Position numbers and translations under genes: made by a program. A DNA stretch of 64,000 bases from positions 9,922 to 73,921 of the forward strand of contig JAGZXV010000004.1 of NCBI GenBank assembly GCA_018378255.1, read 5' to 3'. Source of the stretch: Clostridiaceae bacterium. GTDB taxonomy: Bacteria; Bacillota; Clostridia; Lachnospirales; Lachnospiraceae. Positions 29,440-38,984 of this stretch are shown one piece after another. Under the pieces are notes generated by a model. It was not told where the DNA came from. It saw only the letters and a list, made by a program, of their open reading frames with translations, and did no database searches. Position 1 is the stretch's first letter; each line of letters begins with the position of its first letter.

Positions 29440-32400
29440 AATTTACTCCTCCTGATTCCATTCCAAAGCTCTTTCTTCCAACTCTATCAACTAACTGATA
29501 GAAAGTAGGAAGCAGTAACAGCGACAAAATTGTAGACGCTACCAGACCACCAACGTTAACCAGCGCAAGTCCCTGAAGGGTAGCGCCTGATTCACCATAA
29601 CCTATAGCCATAGGAATCATAGCCAATACAGTTGTCAGTGTTGTCATCATAATAGGTCTTAAACGGATTGCTCCTGCCTCTACCAATGCTTTTTCTACTC
29701 CAACATCCCCACGCATCTGGTTGACTGTATCCACATAGAGAATACCGTTGTTTACTACCGTACCGATCATCATCAAAAAGCCCAGCATAGAGGTCATACT
29801 GACCGGACAATCTGCCAGGAACAAGAGACCAAATGCACCAATCAAACTGAACGGGATTGTAAACATAACCATAAGCGAAAACTTCGGTGATTCAAACTGC
29901 ATAGCCATAACTACGAAAATCAGGAAAATAGCGGTTCCAATCGCTCCTCCTAATGCCGAAAGCTCTTCAACCATCATCTCATCCATGGAATTGGCTGCAG
30001 TTTCCACACCATAAGGCAGTTCATATTCTTTGGCAAACTTTTGAACATCTGTTTTTGCCGTCTTCTTATATTCCTCAACAGGTTCTGCTGTAATAGCCAC
30101 CTGGTATCTCTTGTCTGAACGGACAATCGCCTGAGGGCTGTCTTCATAATGGATATTACCAATATCACTAAGCGGCACCATTGCTCCTGTAGGGCTTTGA
30201 AGCATGATCCCCTGCAGTTTTTCAATCGTGTCATATTCATTTGGAGCAAATTCCACCCGCACTTCCACGTCTCCGCCATTTACATTCAAATCCATAGCTT
30301 TTACACCGGATAACGTGCTGTACAGACTGCCTCCAACACTCGCCGGTGTCAGGCCTTCAGCCTGGGCTTTTACCGGATCCACGTTAATCTTAATAACTGG
30401 CGCAGCATTTTCTATGGAAGAGTGAACTTTAGTAACATCCTGTCTCTTACGCAGTTCTTCAACCATCTCATCGGACGTCTTCTTTAAAAGGTCATAATCC
30501 GTACTCTGCAGATCCACTTCTATTTGATCAGAAGACATTCCACTCATACCTGTACTGCTTCCGTTCGCCATAGTAATCGTACAGTCCGGAATCTGCTGTG
30601 TTACATTTTTCCATTTTGAGATCATTTCATCAGTGCTCATCTTGCTGTCATCTTTCAGATATGCATTCAAAGTCGCTGCATCACCAGCAGAAATGCTCAA
30701 ACCACTGGCACCATATGTAAGGAGGTAATGATCTACTTCAGCGTCATTCGCAACAATTTCTTCTACCTGAGAAAGGATTTTATTATTTTCTTCAATCGTC
30801 AATCCCGGCTTAGTGGTAATCGTCATAGCCACTATTCCTTCATCAGTCTGCGGCATTAACTCCGTACCAACATTTGCCACCATGAGGAAAGAAAGTACCA
30901 AAAGAACAACTGCACTTAAAATAACTGTTTTCCTTTTTGGAAGAATCTTCGGAATCAAATTCCTGTAACCATCTTGAAGCATCCGAACAAATCCACTGAC
31001 CGGAGTATCTGTTTTTTCTGATGGATGCAGGAAAATATAGCACAACGGTACCACAGTAGCTGCTGAAAACAGAGAAGCAAGCATACAAAATACAATCGTA
31101 AAACCTAAAGGTTTAAACATCTGTCCTGACAAACCGCTCAACAAAGCCAGAGGCAGGAATACTACACAGGTGGTTGCCGTAGAACCCGTAACGGAACTGA
31201 GGACCAATTTAGCGCCTTCCAAGGCCGCTTCATAGAAATTTCTGCCTTCCTTAGTACGGAAACAGCTCTCCAACACAACGATGGAGTTATCAACCATCAT
31301 ACCAACACCAAGCACCAAACTTCCCAACGTGATAACGTTCAGGGAAAAGCCCATGGATCGTATCATAATGAGTGCGAGCATGATCGAAACAGGAATGGAA
31401 CTTCCTACAATCATGGATGCTTTCCAATCTCCAAAGAAGAAGAACAGTACAAGCATGGATAGAATAACCGCCATAACCATGGTCTGAATTACACTCTTGA
31501 TCGAATCCAGAATCATCTCACTGGAATCATAAATAACCGTGATCTCCAGCTCAGGGTTTGCAGCTTTCATCTTATCAATTTCTGCCATAACATCCTTGGA
31601 AACGTCAACTGCACTGGAACTCTGCTGTTTCTGGATACTGATAGATACAGCATCCCGTCCATTGTAACGTCCAATACTGTCTGCATCCTTTAATGTTTCA
31701 TATACATTTGCCACATCAGACAAATGAATAATATCGCCATTCGCCAAAGGCAGGGAAATGGACTTGATCGCTTCTATATCTTCATAATCATTGCCCACAC
31801 TTACATTCAGCTGCTGTTTACCAACTTTTGTATCTCCTGCAGGAACAGAAAAATCCGCCGCTCCTACCAGTTGGGCAATTGTATTCATATTAAGATTATA
31901 TTCTTTTAATTTTTCAGGAATTAATTCAATTCTTACATAGGATTCCTGGCCGCCCGCTAAAGAAATATCACCCACCGAGCTTAATTTTTCAAACTCCGGA
32001 ACAATTTCATTATCCACGAAGTTGTAGAGGTTCCCATCCGTACCTCCGCTGACTGCCAGCATGACAACCGGCTGGGCATTGATATCCATCTCTACTATAT
32101 TAGATTCTTCCGCATCTTCTGGAAGATCCGTTTTCACCGCATCTATATTCTTCTTCAGATCGGAATATGCTTTATCCATATTAGTACCGTATTCATAAGA
32201 AAGCAATACGATAGAAATATTTTCCATAGAATAAGACATAACCGTATCAATGCCTTCCAATGTAGCAACAGAATCTTCTATCTCCGTACTGATCAGGTCA
32301 TTGATATCCTCCGGGCTGGCCCCTGCATAGACCGTCGCAACGATCATCATGGGCATTTCCATCTCCGGTGTCAGCTCCAATTTAGAGCCAAATACGGACT

Positions 32401-32482
32401 GCAAACCGAAAAACGCCAGAGTAACAAGGACGAGAATCACAGTGACAGGCCGTTTCAATGAAAATTTAGTTAAGTTTAACAT
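29432..32482 (-). CDS. RND family efflux permease (AcrB-like)
   Basis: A 1016-residue proton-driven transporter. The N-terminal LTKFSLKRPVTVILVLVTLAF, the porter-domain YAGASPEDINDLI and the central GMMVDNSIVVLESCFR are typical of the HAE1 branch. TM4 carries the paired acidic residues expected for proton relay within the latter motif. Two large extracytoplasmic loops and twelve membrane segments are consistent with full length. It sits between the adaptor and TolC-like genes with a 16-base gap and an eight-base overlap, so a three-part pump is encoded. Substrates are unknown; TetR control suggests an inducing small molecule. Confidence 0.92.
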   Translation of the reverse strand: MLNLTKFSLKRPVTVILVLVTLAFFGLQSVFGSKLELTPEMEMPMMIVATVYAGASPEDINDLISTEIEDSVATLEGIDTVMSYSMENISIVLLSYEYGTNMDKAYSDLKKNIDAVKTDLPEDAEESNIVEMDINAQPVVMLAVSGGTDGNLYNFVDNEIVPEFEKLSSVGDISLAGGQESYVRIELIPEKLKEYNLNMNTIAQLVGAADFSVPAGDTKVGKQQLNVSVGNDYEDIEAIKSISLPLANGDIIHLSDVANVYETLKDADSIGRYNGRDAVSISIQKQQSSSAVDVSKDVMAEIDKMKAANPELEITVIYDSSEMILDSIKSVIQTMVMAVILSMLVLFFFFGDWKASMIVGSSIPVSIMLALIMIRSMGFSLNVITLGSLVLGVGMMVDNSIVVLESCFRTKEGRNFYEAALEGAKLVLSSVTGSTATTCVVFLPLALLSGLSGQMFKPLGFTIVFCMLASLFSAATVVPLCYIFLHPSEKTDTPVSGFVRMLQDGYRNLIPKILPKRKTVILSAVVLLVLSFLMVANVGTELMPQTDEGIVAMTITTKPGLTIEENNKILSQVEEIVANDAEVDHYLLTYGASGLSISAGDAATLNAYLKDDSKMSTDEMISKWKNVTQQIPDCTITMANGSSTGMSGMSSDQIEVDLQSTDYDLLKKTSDEMVEELRKRQDVTKVHSSIENAAPVIKINVDPVKAQAEGLTPASVGGSLYSTLSGVKAMDLNVNGGDVEVRVEFAPNEYDTIEKLQGIMLQSPTGAMVPLSDIGNIHYEDSPQAIVRSDKRYQVAITAEPVEEYKKTAKTDVQKFAKEYELPYGVETAANSMDEMMVEELSALGGAIGTAIFLIFVVMAMQFESPKFSLMVMFTIPFSLIGAFGLLFLADCPVSMTSMLGFLMMIGTVVNNGILYVDTVNQMRGDVGVEKALVEAGAIRLRPIMMTTLTTVLAMIPMAIGYGESGATLQGLALVNVGGLVASTILSLLLLPTFYQLVDRVGRKSFGMESGGVNYD

Positions 32483-32498
32483 CCTGCTCCCTCACCTT

Positions 32499-33605
32499 CT
32501 AGTTAGCGCTTGTTGTTTCAGTTTCCGTACTATCTGTCGTTTCAGAAGCATCTGCATCTTTAACCAGCACTTCCGCGCCATCGTTTAATTCATTGCTCCA
32601 GGTATAAATAACCTGATCCTGTGGTGAAAGTCCAGACTTCACTTCCATCTTTTCTCTATCATAAATACCGGCCTCAATCATTACCTTTTTAGCCTTAGTT
32701 CCGTCCAGGCAGTAAACAAATGGCTCTCCATTTGCATAAGAGACAGCATCAACCGGAATTGTAAGAGCATTCTGTACCGAATCCATAGTAACTGTAACTT
32801 TAGCTTTAGAACCGGTTGTAAGGCCCTCGCCGTCATTAATTGTCGCTTTTACTTTATAAAGTCCCGACATAGGATCAACCATGGATGCAACTTCTGTAAT
32901 CACACCATTGTATTTTGTATCCGCTTTATCAACCACAACATCCATGCCCTGTGTCAGATTCTTCATTACCTTCTCGGAGACACCAAAACTCACAGTAGTC
33001 TGTCCCTGACCTGAAATAACACAGATTGACGCTCCCGGGGAAGCCATATCGTGAACTTCTACATTTTTAGATTCAATTACACCGTCAATAGGAGATGTTA
33101 CGGTGGTGTATTTCAACTGGAGATCATAAGAATTCTTGGCCGCCTCATATTGAAGAGCCGCTCCCGTTGCACCGCTTTGGGCCTGTTCAAGAGCCTGCTG
33201 AGAAACTGCTCCCGTTGCAAATAATGCCTGAGTTCTCTGAAGAGCCAGTTCAGCATCATGTTTGCTGATCGCAGCGCCATCCACCTGAATCTTTAAGGAG
33301 TCAAGGGCATCTGAATTGATTCGAATCAATTCCTGTCCTGCTGTAACCGTTTCACCTACATTAAACATCACTTCAAGCACATCACCGCTCATTTTAGGAT
33401 ATACGGTAACCACTTCTGCCGGTTCAATTGTTCCAATTAAATCGGTATATAGTGTAATATCACTTACCACTGGTTCTGTTGCCATAACAAGAGGTCTGAC
33501 TTCTTCTATCACAACTTCTTTTTTCTTGCCAAGCAACGAATATGCTATAAATGCTGCCAGACATATCACCAGCAGTAATACAAGATATTTTACTTTCTTC
33601 TTCAT
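32499..33605 (-). CDS. RND efflux periplasmic-adaptor-like protein (HlyD/AcrA family)
   Basis: A 368-residue membrane fusion protein. Residues ~7-26 form one membrane anchor without a lipobox. Lipoyl-like halves are visible as TVYPKMSGDVLEVMFNVGETV and SPIDGVIESKNVEVHDM, with an intervening helical hairpin, then the beta-barrel and membrane-proximal domain. It would link the RND permease to the TolC-like protein. The C-terminus is rich in Ser, Thr and Glu. Confidence 0.9.
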   Translation of the reverse strand: MKKKVKYLVLLLVICLAAFIAYSLLGKKKEVVIEEVRPLVMATEPVVSDITLYTDLIGTIEPAEVVTVYPKMSGDVLEVMFNVGETVTAGQELIRINSDALDSLKIQVDGAAISKHDAELALQRTQALFATGAVSQQALEQAQSGATGAALQYEAAKNSYDLQLKYTTVTSPIDGVIESKNVEVHDMASPGASICVISGQGQTTVSFGVSEKVMKNLTQGMDVVVDKADTKYNGVITEVASMVDPMSGLYKVKATINDGEGLTTGSKAKVTVTMDSVQNALTIPVDAVSYANGEPFVYCLDGTKAKKVMIEAGIYDREKMEVKSGLSPQDQVIYTWSNELNDGAEVLVKDADASETTDSTETETTSAN

Positions 33606-33644
33606 AATTTATCTCCTCTTTATGTCACATTTTGAGAGTCATAA

Positions 33645-34268
33645 TTACCGGCATACGCCGACTTTTAAAATATTCATCTGCTTATCATATACTTTTTTAG
33701 CATCATCTTCCGATGCAATCCCATTATAAACTATGGCTATTGTCTTAAGACTGACAATACATAGCAATTCCAGCAGATAACCGAAATCTGCTGCATTCTG
33801 AAGCTCATATTTATCCTTATCCAACCGTTGGAAACACCCTTCCGTAAACGAATGGAACGGGGTGTAATTATGTAAAAATGCATGTTGGCGGAAACCAACC
33901 GTATCAGTGGTCAGATGATAATCCGACAAAACATTTTTATAGAAGTTAAAATCTTCATTTTGCCGACCATGCCGGATCACGTAGGAAACCACCTGATCAA
34001 CAGCATTAAAAAGATCACCATTTGCACCCTCTAACGATTTCCAAATTGCACTTTTGCATTTGTTTTGAAAATCCTCCATAAGGTATTTCAAAAGATCTTC
34101 TTTATCTTCAAAATATGTATAAAAGCTGCCTCTCGATATTCCCGCTTCCTGAATAATCTTGTTGATAGATGCTTCAGAGTATAGAGCGCGGGAAAATTCA
34201 TGTTTTGCCGCTTTAATAATTACATGTTTTTTTGCTTCGCTTAAATTATAGAAACGCTGCGTTGGCAT
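33645..34268 (-). CDS. TetR/AcrR family transcriptional regulator
   Basis: A 207-residue repressor-type protein. The N-terminal HTH is clear: INKIIQEAGISRGSFYTYFEDKEDLLKYL. The C-terminal ligand domain is diverse, as expected. It lies 39 bases upstream of the adaptor gene on the same strand and is probably the first gene of the efflux operon, so autoregulation is likely. A short palindrome lies in its upstream region. Confidence 0.9.
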   Translation of the reverse strand: MPTQRFYNLSEAKKHVIIKAAKHEFSRALYSEASINKIIQEAGISRGSFYTYFEDKEDLLKYLMEDFQNKCKSAIWKSLEGANGDLFNAVDQVVSYVIRHGRQNEDFNFYKNVLSDYHLTTDTVGFRQHAFLHNYTPFHSFTEGCFQRLDKDKYELQNAADFGYLLELLCIVSLKTIAIVYNGIASEDDAKKVYDKQMNILKVGVCR

Positions 34269-34318
34269 TATATACTCACCCTTTATTTTATAAAAAAACT
34301 ATAAAGTCTATAAAAAAA

Positions 34319-34331
34319 TGACAAACTGTCA
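34319..34331. promoter_or_regulatory. Candidate TetR operator palindrome
   Basis: TGACA-AAC-TGTCA lies 51 bases upstream of the TetR start codon, next to AT-rich promoter-like sequence including TATAGT on the minus strand. The arms are only five bases, so binding by the TetR protein is a guess. Confidence 0.3.
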
Positions 34332-34347
34332 CTTTTAATGTATAAGA

Positions 34348-34371
34348 GAAGGCGACATATGTGTCGCCTTC
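34348..34371 (-). terminator. Hairpin terminator of the wall-binding repeat gene
   Basis: Arms GAAGGCGACA and TGTCGCCTTC with a four-base loop lie 45 bases beyond the stop at 34416. The following T-run is short, so termination strength is uncertain. Confidence 0.55.
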
Positions 34372-34415
34372 CCCTGTTTGTTGGCAATTAGAATTTCTTA
34401 TCGAATAATTATAGA

Positions 34416-36116
34416 TTAATCTTCGATTAAGATATTAGTAATCTTACGTCCAGATACAGTAATCTTATAGTCATCGCCTGTCTTAGCTTTAGACTTCTTG
34501 TCAATTACTTTACCAGCTGAGCTTACTAAGTAGTAGTCACGAGTATTGGTGTAAGTACCAGCTTTAACTTTCCACTCCTGATCTCCATCTTCTCTCTGCT
34601 TGTTAGTTGTAATTTCTTCACAATTAGCAAGGAATTCTTCGATATCAACTTCATTTACAGTAGTTGCACCAGAAGCACTCTTAATAACTTCATAGATTGC
34701 ATACTTATCATCTTTGTCAGCCTTAACCTGTTTACCAGCCATGTACAACTTATCATCGCTAGAAACTAAGCCATTCTTACCAGATCCTTTAAGGCTTCCA
34801 GACTTCTCAAATTCAAAGGTTAAATCTTCACCATCGATAGAAATTGTCTGTTTACCAGTCTTCATAGCGCCATCATCAGAGCCGCCGAAGTAGAAGGATC
34901 TAATCTCTCCACTGTTAACTTCCTCATGATAATTATTAACAAAGATATCGAAGCCGTCCTCTGTATCATATGGATAATCCTTAGCGTCATCTGCAAATTT
35001 CTCAACAATATCAGTGCTAGAGAATTTACCAGCATTGTTTGCAAGAGGAGCCATTCTCAAGAATACGAAGCCCTTAATCATTCTACCATAGTTGTCAAAC
35101 GCATACTTCTTACCATTGATAGACTTAATAATATTTGAGTAAATATGGCCGTTACCATCTGCATAGTACCAGTACTCATCTCCATCTTCATATTTACCCT
35201 GCTGTAAATAATAACCTGGTGTTACTTTAAACCAACCCTTAGTATAACGAGCGCCGCTCTCTGGGCTGTTGAAATACATAAATCCTTCAGAATAGCTGCC
35301 ATCGCCCTGCTCATAGGTACCATTAGGTGTTGTAGCAACTCCATCGCCATCTACTATTGTAGCTTTAGTATACCATTCAGCGATCATTCTACCATATTCA
35401 TCAAAACCGTATTTTTTACCATTGATGTTTTTATTTACATTATTAACCTGTTTTTTACCACTAGCCTTAAACCAGAACCAACGATCCTGATCCTCATCCC
35501 AGATATCATCATTCGGCTGCTGTCCTTCATAATCCTCATCAACGATATGGATTTCTCTCCAGCCAACAGTCATAGCTCCGTCATTCTCGTCGCCAAAGTA
35601 GTAATCACAAGTCTGCCATGCATCATCATCTGTCTGTCTTTCGCCATCAGATACCCAACCAAACTGCATTTTACCTTCTTCATCGAAAGTATATTTCTTA
35701 CCATTGATTGTTTTCAGAGACACATCGTTAGTAGCATTATCTGATCTCTTATACGCTTTACCATTAGATCCGAAATAATACCACCAGTTATCTGGGTCCT
35801 CATCATCATCTTTGTCTTCATTTTCAACAGAAACCCAGAGATTGGTAACCATAACACCATTCTCATCTACATAGTAGTAATCATCGTCATCTTCAATCAG
35901 AACGCTAGTAGCCATATATCCATCTTCATCCAGATAGAACCAGTTGCTACCTGATTTCTTCCATTCATCTGTTACTCTCTCGCCGTCTCTGTTATAGTAT
36001 ACCCAAGTACCATCTTCTTCTGCCCAGCCTGTAGCTGCGAAAGATGTCATGGATGCACCGATAGCGAGTAAAGCAGCTGCAGACAAAACTGCAACTAATT
36101 TAGTTTGCTTTCTCAT
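34416..36116 (-). CDS. Secreted cell-wall-binding repeat protein
   Basis: A 566-residue protein. The frame is open further upstream, but ATG 36116 starts the signal peptide (MRKQTKLVAVLSAAALLAIG, cut near FAA) and has AGGAGAG ahead of it. The mature protein consists of choline-binding-type repeats: WVYYNRDG, WFYLDEDGYM, YYYVDENGVM, WWYYFGSNGK and three INGKKYxFDxxGxM units. It is strikingly acidic (Asp/Glu-rich insertions between repeats). No catalytic domain is seen; the last ~130 residues are unassigned. It probably attaches non-covalently to choline-bearing polymer and may act as a structural surface protein. A consensus promoter lies upstream. Confidence 0.85.
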   Translation of the reverse strand: MRKQTKLVAVLSAAALLAIGASMTSFAATGWAEEDGTWVYYNRDGERVTDEWKKSGSNWFYLDEDGYMATSVLIEDDDDYYYVDENGVMVTNLWVSVENEDKDDDEDPDNWWYYFGSNGKAYKRSDNATNDVSLKTINGKKYTFDEEGKMQFGWVSDGERQTDDDAWQTCDYYFGDENDGAMTVGWREIHIVDEDYEGQQPNDDIWDEDQDRWFWFKASGKKQVNNVNKNINGKKYGFDEYGRMIAEWYTKATIVDGDGVATTPNGTYEQGDGSYSEGFMYFNSPESGARYTKGWFKVTPGYYLQQGKYEDGDEYWYYADGNGHIYSNIIKSINGKKYAFDNYGRMIKGFVFLRMAPLANNAGKFSSTDIVEKFADDAKDYPYDTEDGFDIFVNNYHEEVNSGEIRSFYFGGSDDGAMKTGKQTISIDGEDLTFEFEKSGSLKGSGKNGLVSSDDKLYMAGKQVKADKDDKYAIYEVIKSASGATTVNEVDIEEFLANCEEITTNKQREDGDQEWKVKAGTYTNTRDYYLVSSAGKVIDKKSKAKTGDDYKITVSGRKITNILIED

Positions 36117-36182
36117 AATTAATGCACTCTCCTTTTTCCTTTTTTGAATACTTTTTGAAATTCCTAATTGCATTACGAGGTT

Positions 36183-36211
36183 ATTATACTTCCTAATCCA
36201 GAATTTAGCAA
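36183..36211 (-). promoter_or_regulatory. Sigma-A promoter of the wall-binding repeat gene
   Basis: Minus-strand TTGCTA (36206-36211) and TATAAT (36183-36188) with a 17-base spacer, giving a leader of about 60 bases. Confidence 0.65.
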
Positions 36212-37011
36212 TACTTTTTTAACATTTTTTGATATGATATACAAAAAATATAAGAATTACCAGTTCCTCTAAGATACGGAAAATATACCATTTCCTCCAT
36301 CACACAGATAGTATAATACACATTTTTCCAGAATACCATAGACATTCTCTGTACATTTTCTTACGTAAAGCTTACGAAAGCGCTTTTTTTGCGAAATATT
36401 GTATTAATTTTGATACACGCTTATTTTTTTTACCAACCAATAAATATTATCAATCTAAAATCTCCCCTTAAAGCAGAACCCATGTACATCTAGACCGTGA
36501 GTTAGAAATATTTAAACATAAATTTTTTTACCTCTTTTAGGTTTCATAATAATCTCCGCTTTTATATTATGTTTATATGATACATTATGAGCAAATCTAC
36601 TGTAGTATTATAACGAATAAGTTTTTTTAGAATAGAATACGAAACTAGTTAGATATAGGAATGCATTTTTAAAAGTTAAAATATTAAGGATTCTCCTATT
36701 TTTTTGAATCTATAATGTTACTATTTGACGCCAATAAAATATTTTGTCCGGCATTATTTTTTGTCAATATAATATAAAATCTATATAATTTGGGGCAATT
36801 TTACAATCGTATTATTATATACCAAAATTATAATATAGTTCTATATCCATCCTCCTATACTTTAATGTATACCCTTATCAAACATAGATCCCTGAAACTT
36901 AACATCGCATCAAATATAACTCTTTGCAAATTACAGCTTTATGAATTAAAACACCTGCATTTTCCTTAAAATCCATCTTTACATATAATAACATTCACGC
37001 TCTCTTCCCTC
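36212..37011. other. Long AT-rich intergenic region without a visible gene
   Basis: Eight hundred bases of very AT-rich sequence between divergent genes. No convincing reading frame with a ribosome binding site and no RNA gene were recognised. A TTACGTAAAGCTTACG-type local symmetry is present near 36360. Confidence 0.5.
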
Positions 37012-37040
37012 TTGTATTTTCCCCACAAACCATATATAAT
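37012..37040 (+). promoter_or_regulatory. Sigma-A promoter of the licC-licA fusion
   Basis: TTGTAT (37012-37017) and TATAAT (37035-37040), spacer 17. The gene starts 50 bases downstream behind CGGAGG. Confidence 0.65.
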
Positions 37041-37090
37041 GTTCATATATTTAATTTTAAACCACAAATTGAACGCGGAGGTTCTAATAT

Positions 37091-38887
37091 ATGGATAGAC
37101 TTGGATTAATCTGCCGGTGTGTCTGGGAGCACCCTGAAATCACCCAGCGGGAATTGGCTTCAAAACTTGATGTATCACTGGGTACAATTAATAATCTTGT
37201 TAAAGAATGCATAACAAAAGATTATATCTCCCTTTCTCCAGACAACAAATATAATTATATCTTATTAGAAAAAGGAAAAGAATTGCTGGAAACCTATAAA
37301 GTGGAAGGCGCCGTTATCATAGCCGCCGGTTTCGGGTCACGTTTTGTGCCTTTAACCTACGAAACTCCCAAAGGACTTTTAGAAGTTTTTGGTGAAAGAA
37401 TGATAGAGCGTCAGATTAAACAGCTCCATGAAGCCGGCATCTGTAATATCACGATTGTAGTGGGATATTTAAAGGAAAAATTCGAATATCTTATCGATAA
37501 ATACAATGTAAAGCTTCTATATAATAACGAATATTCACATAAGAACACATTGGCAACCATCTGGCATGCCAGAGAAATTCTCAGGGGGCATAACATGTAT
37601 GTGCTCTCCTCCGATAACTGGATGAGGGAAAATATGTACCATACCTATGAATGCGGAGCCTGGTACTCCGCTATATATAGTGATGGGGACACTTCCGAAT
37701 GGTGCCTTAATTTTAATAAGAAAGGACGCATTACGGAAGTTTGTATCGGCGGACATGGATCCTGGTTTATGTATGGCCCTGTGTTCTGGTCTAAAGATTT
37801 TTCCGAACAGTTTCTTGATGTCCTGGAGGAATATTATAAAGAACCTGGAACGGAACAGTTTTATTGGGAACAGGTTCTGCTTGAACAGATTGATAAATTT
37901 GAAATCTATATCAATAAACAGTCAGACCATCAAGTATATGAATTTGAAAATCTGGAAGAACTGCGGCTCTTTGATCCAAAATATCAAACCCAATCAGATA
38001 ATGCCGCAATGGAACTGGTAGCAAAAGTATTTCAGGTGCCGGAATCTGCAATTACGGAAATACGGTGTTTAAAAGCCGGCATGACAAATAAATCATTTTT
38101 ATTCAGCGTTAACCAAAAACACTACATTTGCCGAATCCCCGGGCCCGGGACCGAGCTGTTAATTAACCGGAAGCAGGAAAAAAATGTTTATGATGCGGTA
38201 TGCGGGTTGGACCTGACAGAACATATCGTTTATTTTGATGGAGAGACAGGATATAAAATATCAGAATATTATGAAGGCGCCGTAAATTCTGATGCCCGGG
38301 ACTGGGATGAGGTGGCATCATGCATTAAAGTCCTTCACACCCTTCATGATGCGGAAATTAAGGTGGATCATCGTTTTGATGTCAGAGAGCGGATTATTTT
38401 CTATGAGAAACTGTGTAAAAGCCAGCTCAGCCATGAAACGGGGGAGAACCTCTTGTTTGAAGATTATAAACAGGTCCGAGCCGATATGATTCAGCTTTTG
38501 GATGAACTGGACCGGCTGAACAGACCGGAAAAATTATCCCATATCGACAGTGTGGCCGACAATTTCCTGTTTTTGCCCGATGGAAGCATCCGGCTGATCG
38601 ACTGGGAATATTCGGGGATGTGTGATCCGCTGATCGATGTAGCGATGTGCGCGATTTATTCTTATTATGATGAAGAGGAAACCGAACGGCTGATACAAAT
38701 CTATTTTGGCCGTCAGGCCACGGAAGAGGAATATTTTGTTATTTATTCCTATATGGCCCTGGGAGGATTCCTTTGGACCTTATGGGCTATCTATAAAAGT
38801 ATGGTCGGAGAAGAATTTGGCGAATACACGCTGATCATGTACCGGTATGCAAAAAAATATTACCGCAAAGCATTGACGAAATTGTAA
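37091..38887 (+). CDS. HTH / phosphocholine cytidylyltransferase / choline kinase fusion
   Basis: A 598-residue protein with three parts. Residues 1-65 form a winged-helix domain (ELASKLDVSLGTINNLVKEC). Residues ~73-300 are a LicC-like nucleotidyltransferase with AAGFGSRFVPLTYETPKGL and LLYNNEYSHKNTLATIWHAR, which would form CDP-choline from phosphocholine. Residues ~320-598 are a LicA-type choline kinase with SHIDSVADNFLF (catalytic loop) and RLIDWEYSG (metal motif). One polypeptide could thus turn choline into CDP-choline, the donor used by LicD. The winged helix suggests self-regulation or choline sensing; this is inference. Neighbouring choline-binding proteins support the pathway. Confidence 0.9.
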   Translation: MDRLGLICRCVWEHPEITQRELASKLDVSLGTINNLVKECITKDYISLSPDNKYNYILLEKGKELLETYKVEGAVIIAAGFGSRFVPLTYETPKGLLEVFGERMIERQIKQLHEAGICNITIVVGYLKEKFEYLIDKYNVKLLYNNEYSHKNTLATIWHAREILRGHNMYVLSSDNWMRENMYHTYECGAWYSAIYSDGDTSEWCLNFNKKGRITEVCIGGHGSWFMYGPVFWSKDFSEQFLDVLEEYYKEPGTEQFYWEQVLLEQIDKFEIYINKQSDHQVYEFENLEELRLFDPKYQTQSDNAAMELVAKVFQVPESAITEIRCLKAGMTNKSFLFSVNQKHYICRIPGPGTELLINRKQEKNVYDAVCGLDLTEHIVYFDGETGYKISEYYEGAVNSDARDWDEVASCIKVLHTLHDAEIKVDHRFDVRERIIFYEKLCKSQLSHETGENLLFEDYKQVRADMIQLLDELDRLNRPEKLSHIDSVADNFLFLPDGSIRLIDWEYSGMCDPLIDVAMCAIYSYYDEEETERLIQIYFGRQATEEEYFVIYSYMALGGFLWTLWAIYKSMVGEEFGEYTLIMYRYAKKYYRKALTKL

Positions 38888-38984
38888 TAAAATTGTTATT
38901 AATTATGGCAGACGTTGTGATATAATGAAATAAATTCTATGTCGAATTTATTGGATTTCGGATTTACTGAGAGGAGGATTTTTG

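Noticed and set aside
30843..31088. Short frames within the RND permease and other large genes
   Set aside because: They overlap well-supported genes in other frames and lack ribosome sites.
36212..37011. Replication or attachment site in the long AT-rich gap
   Set aside because: No repeated boxes, direct repeats or recombinase gene nearby; AT-richness alone is not evidence.
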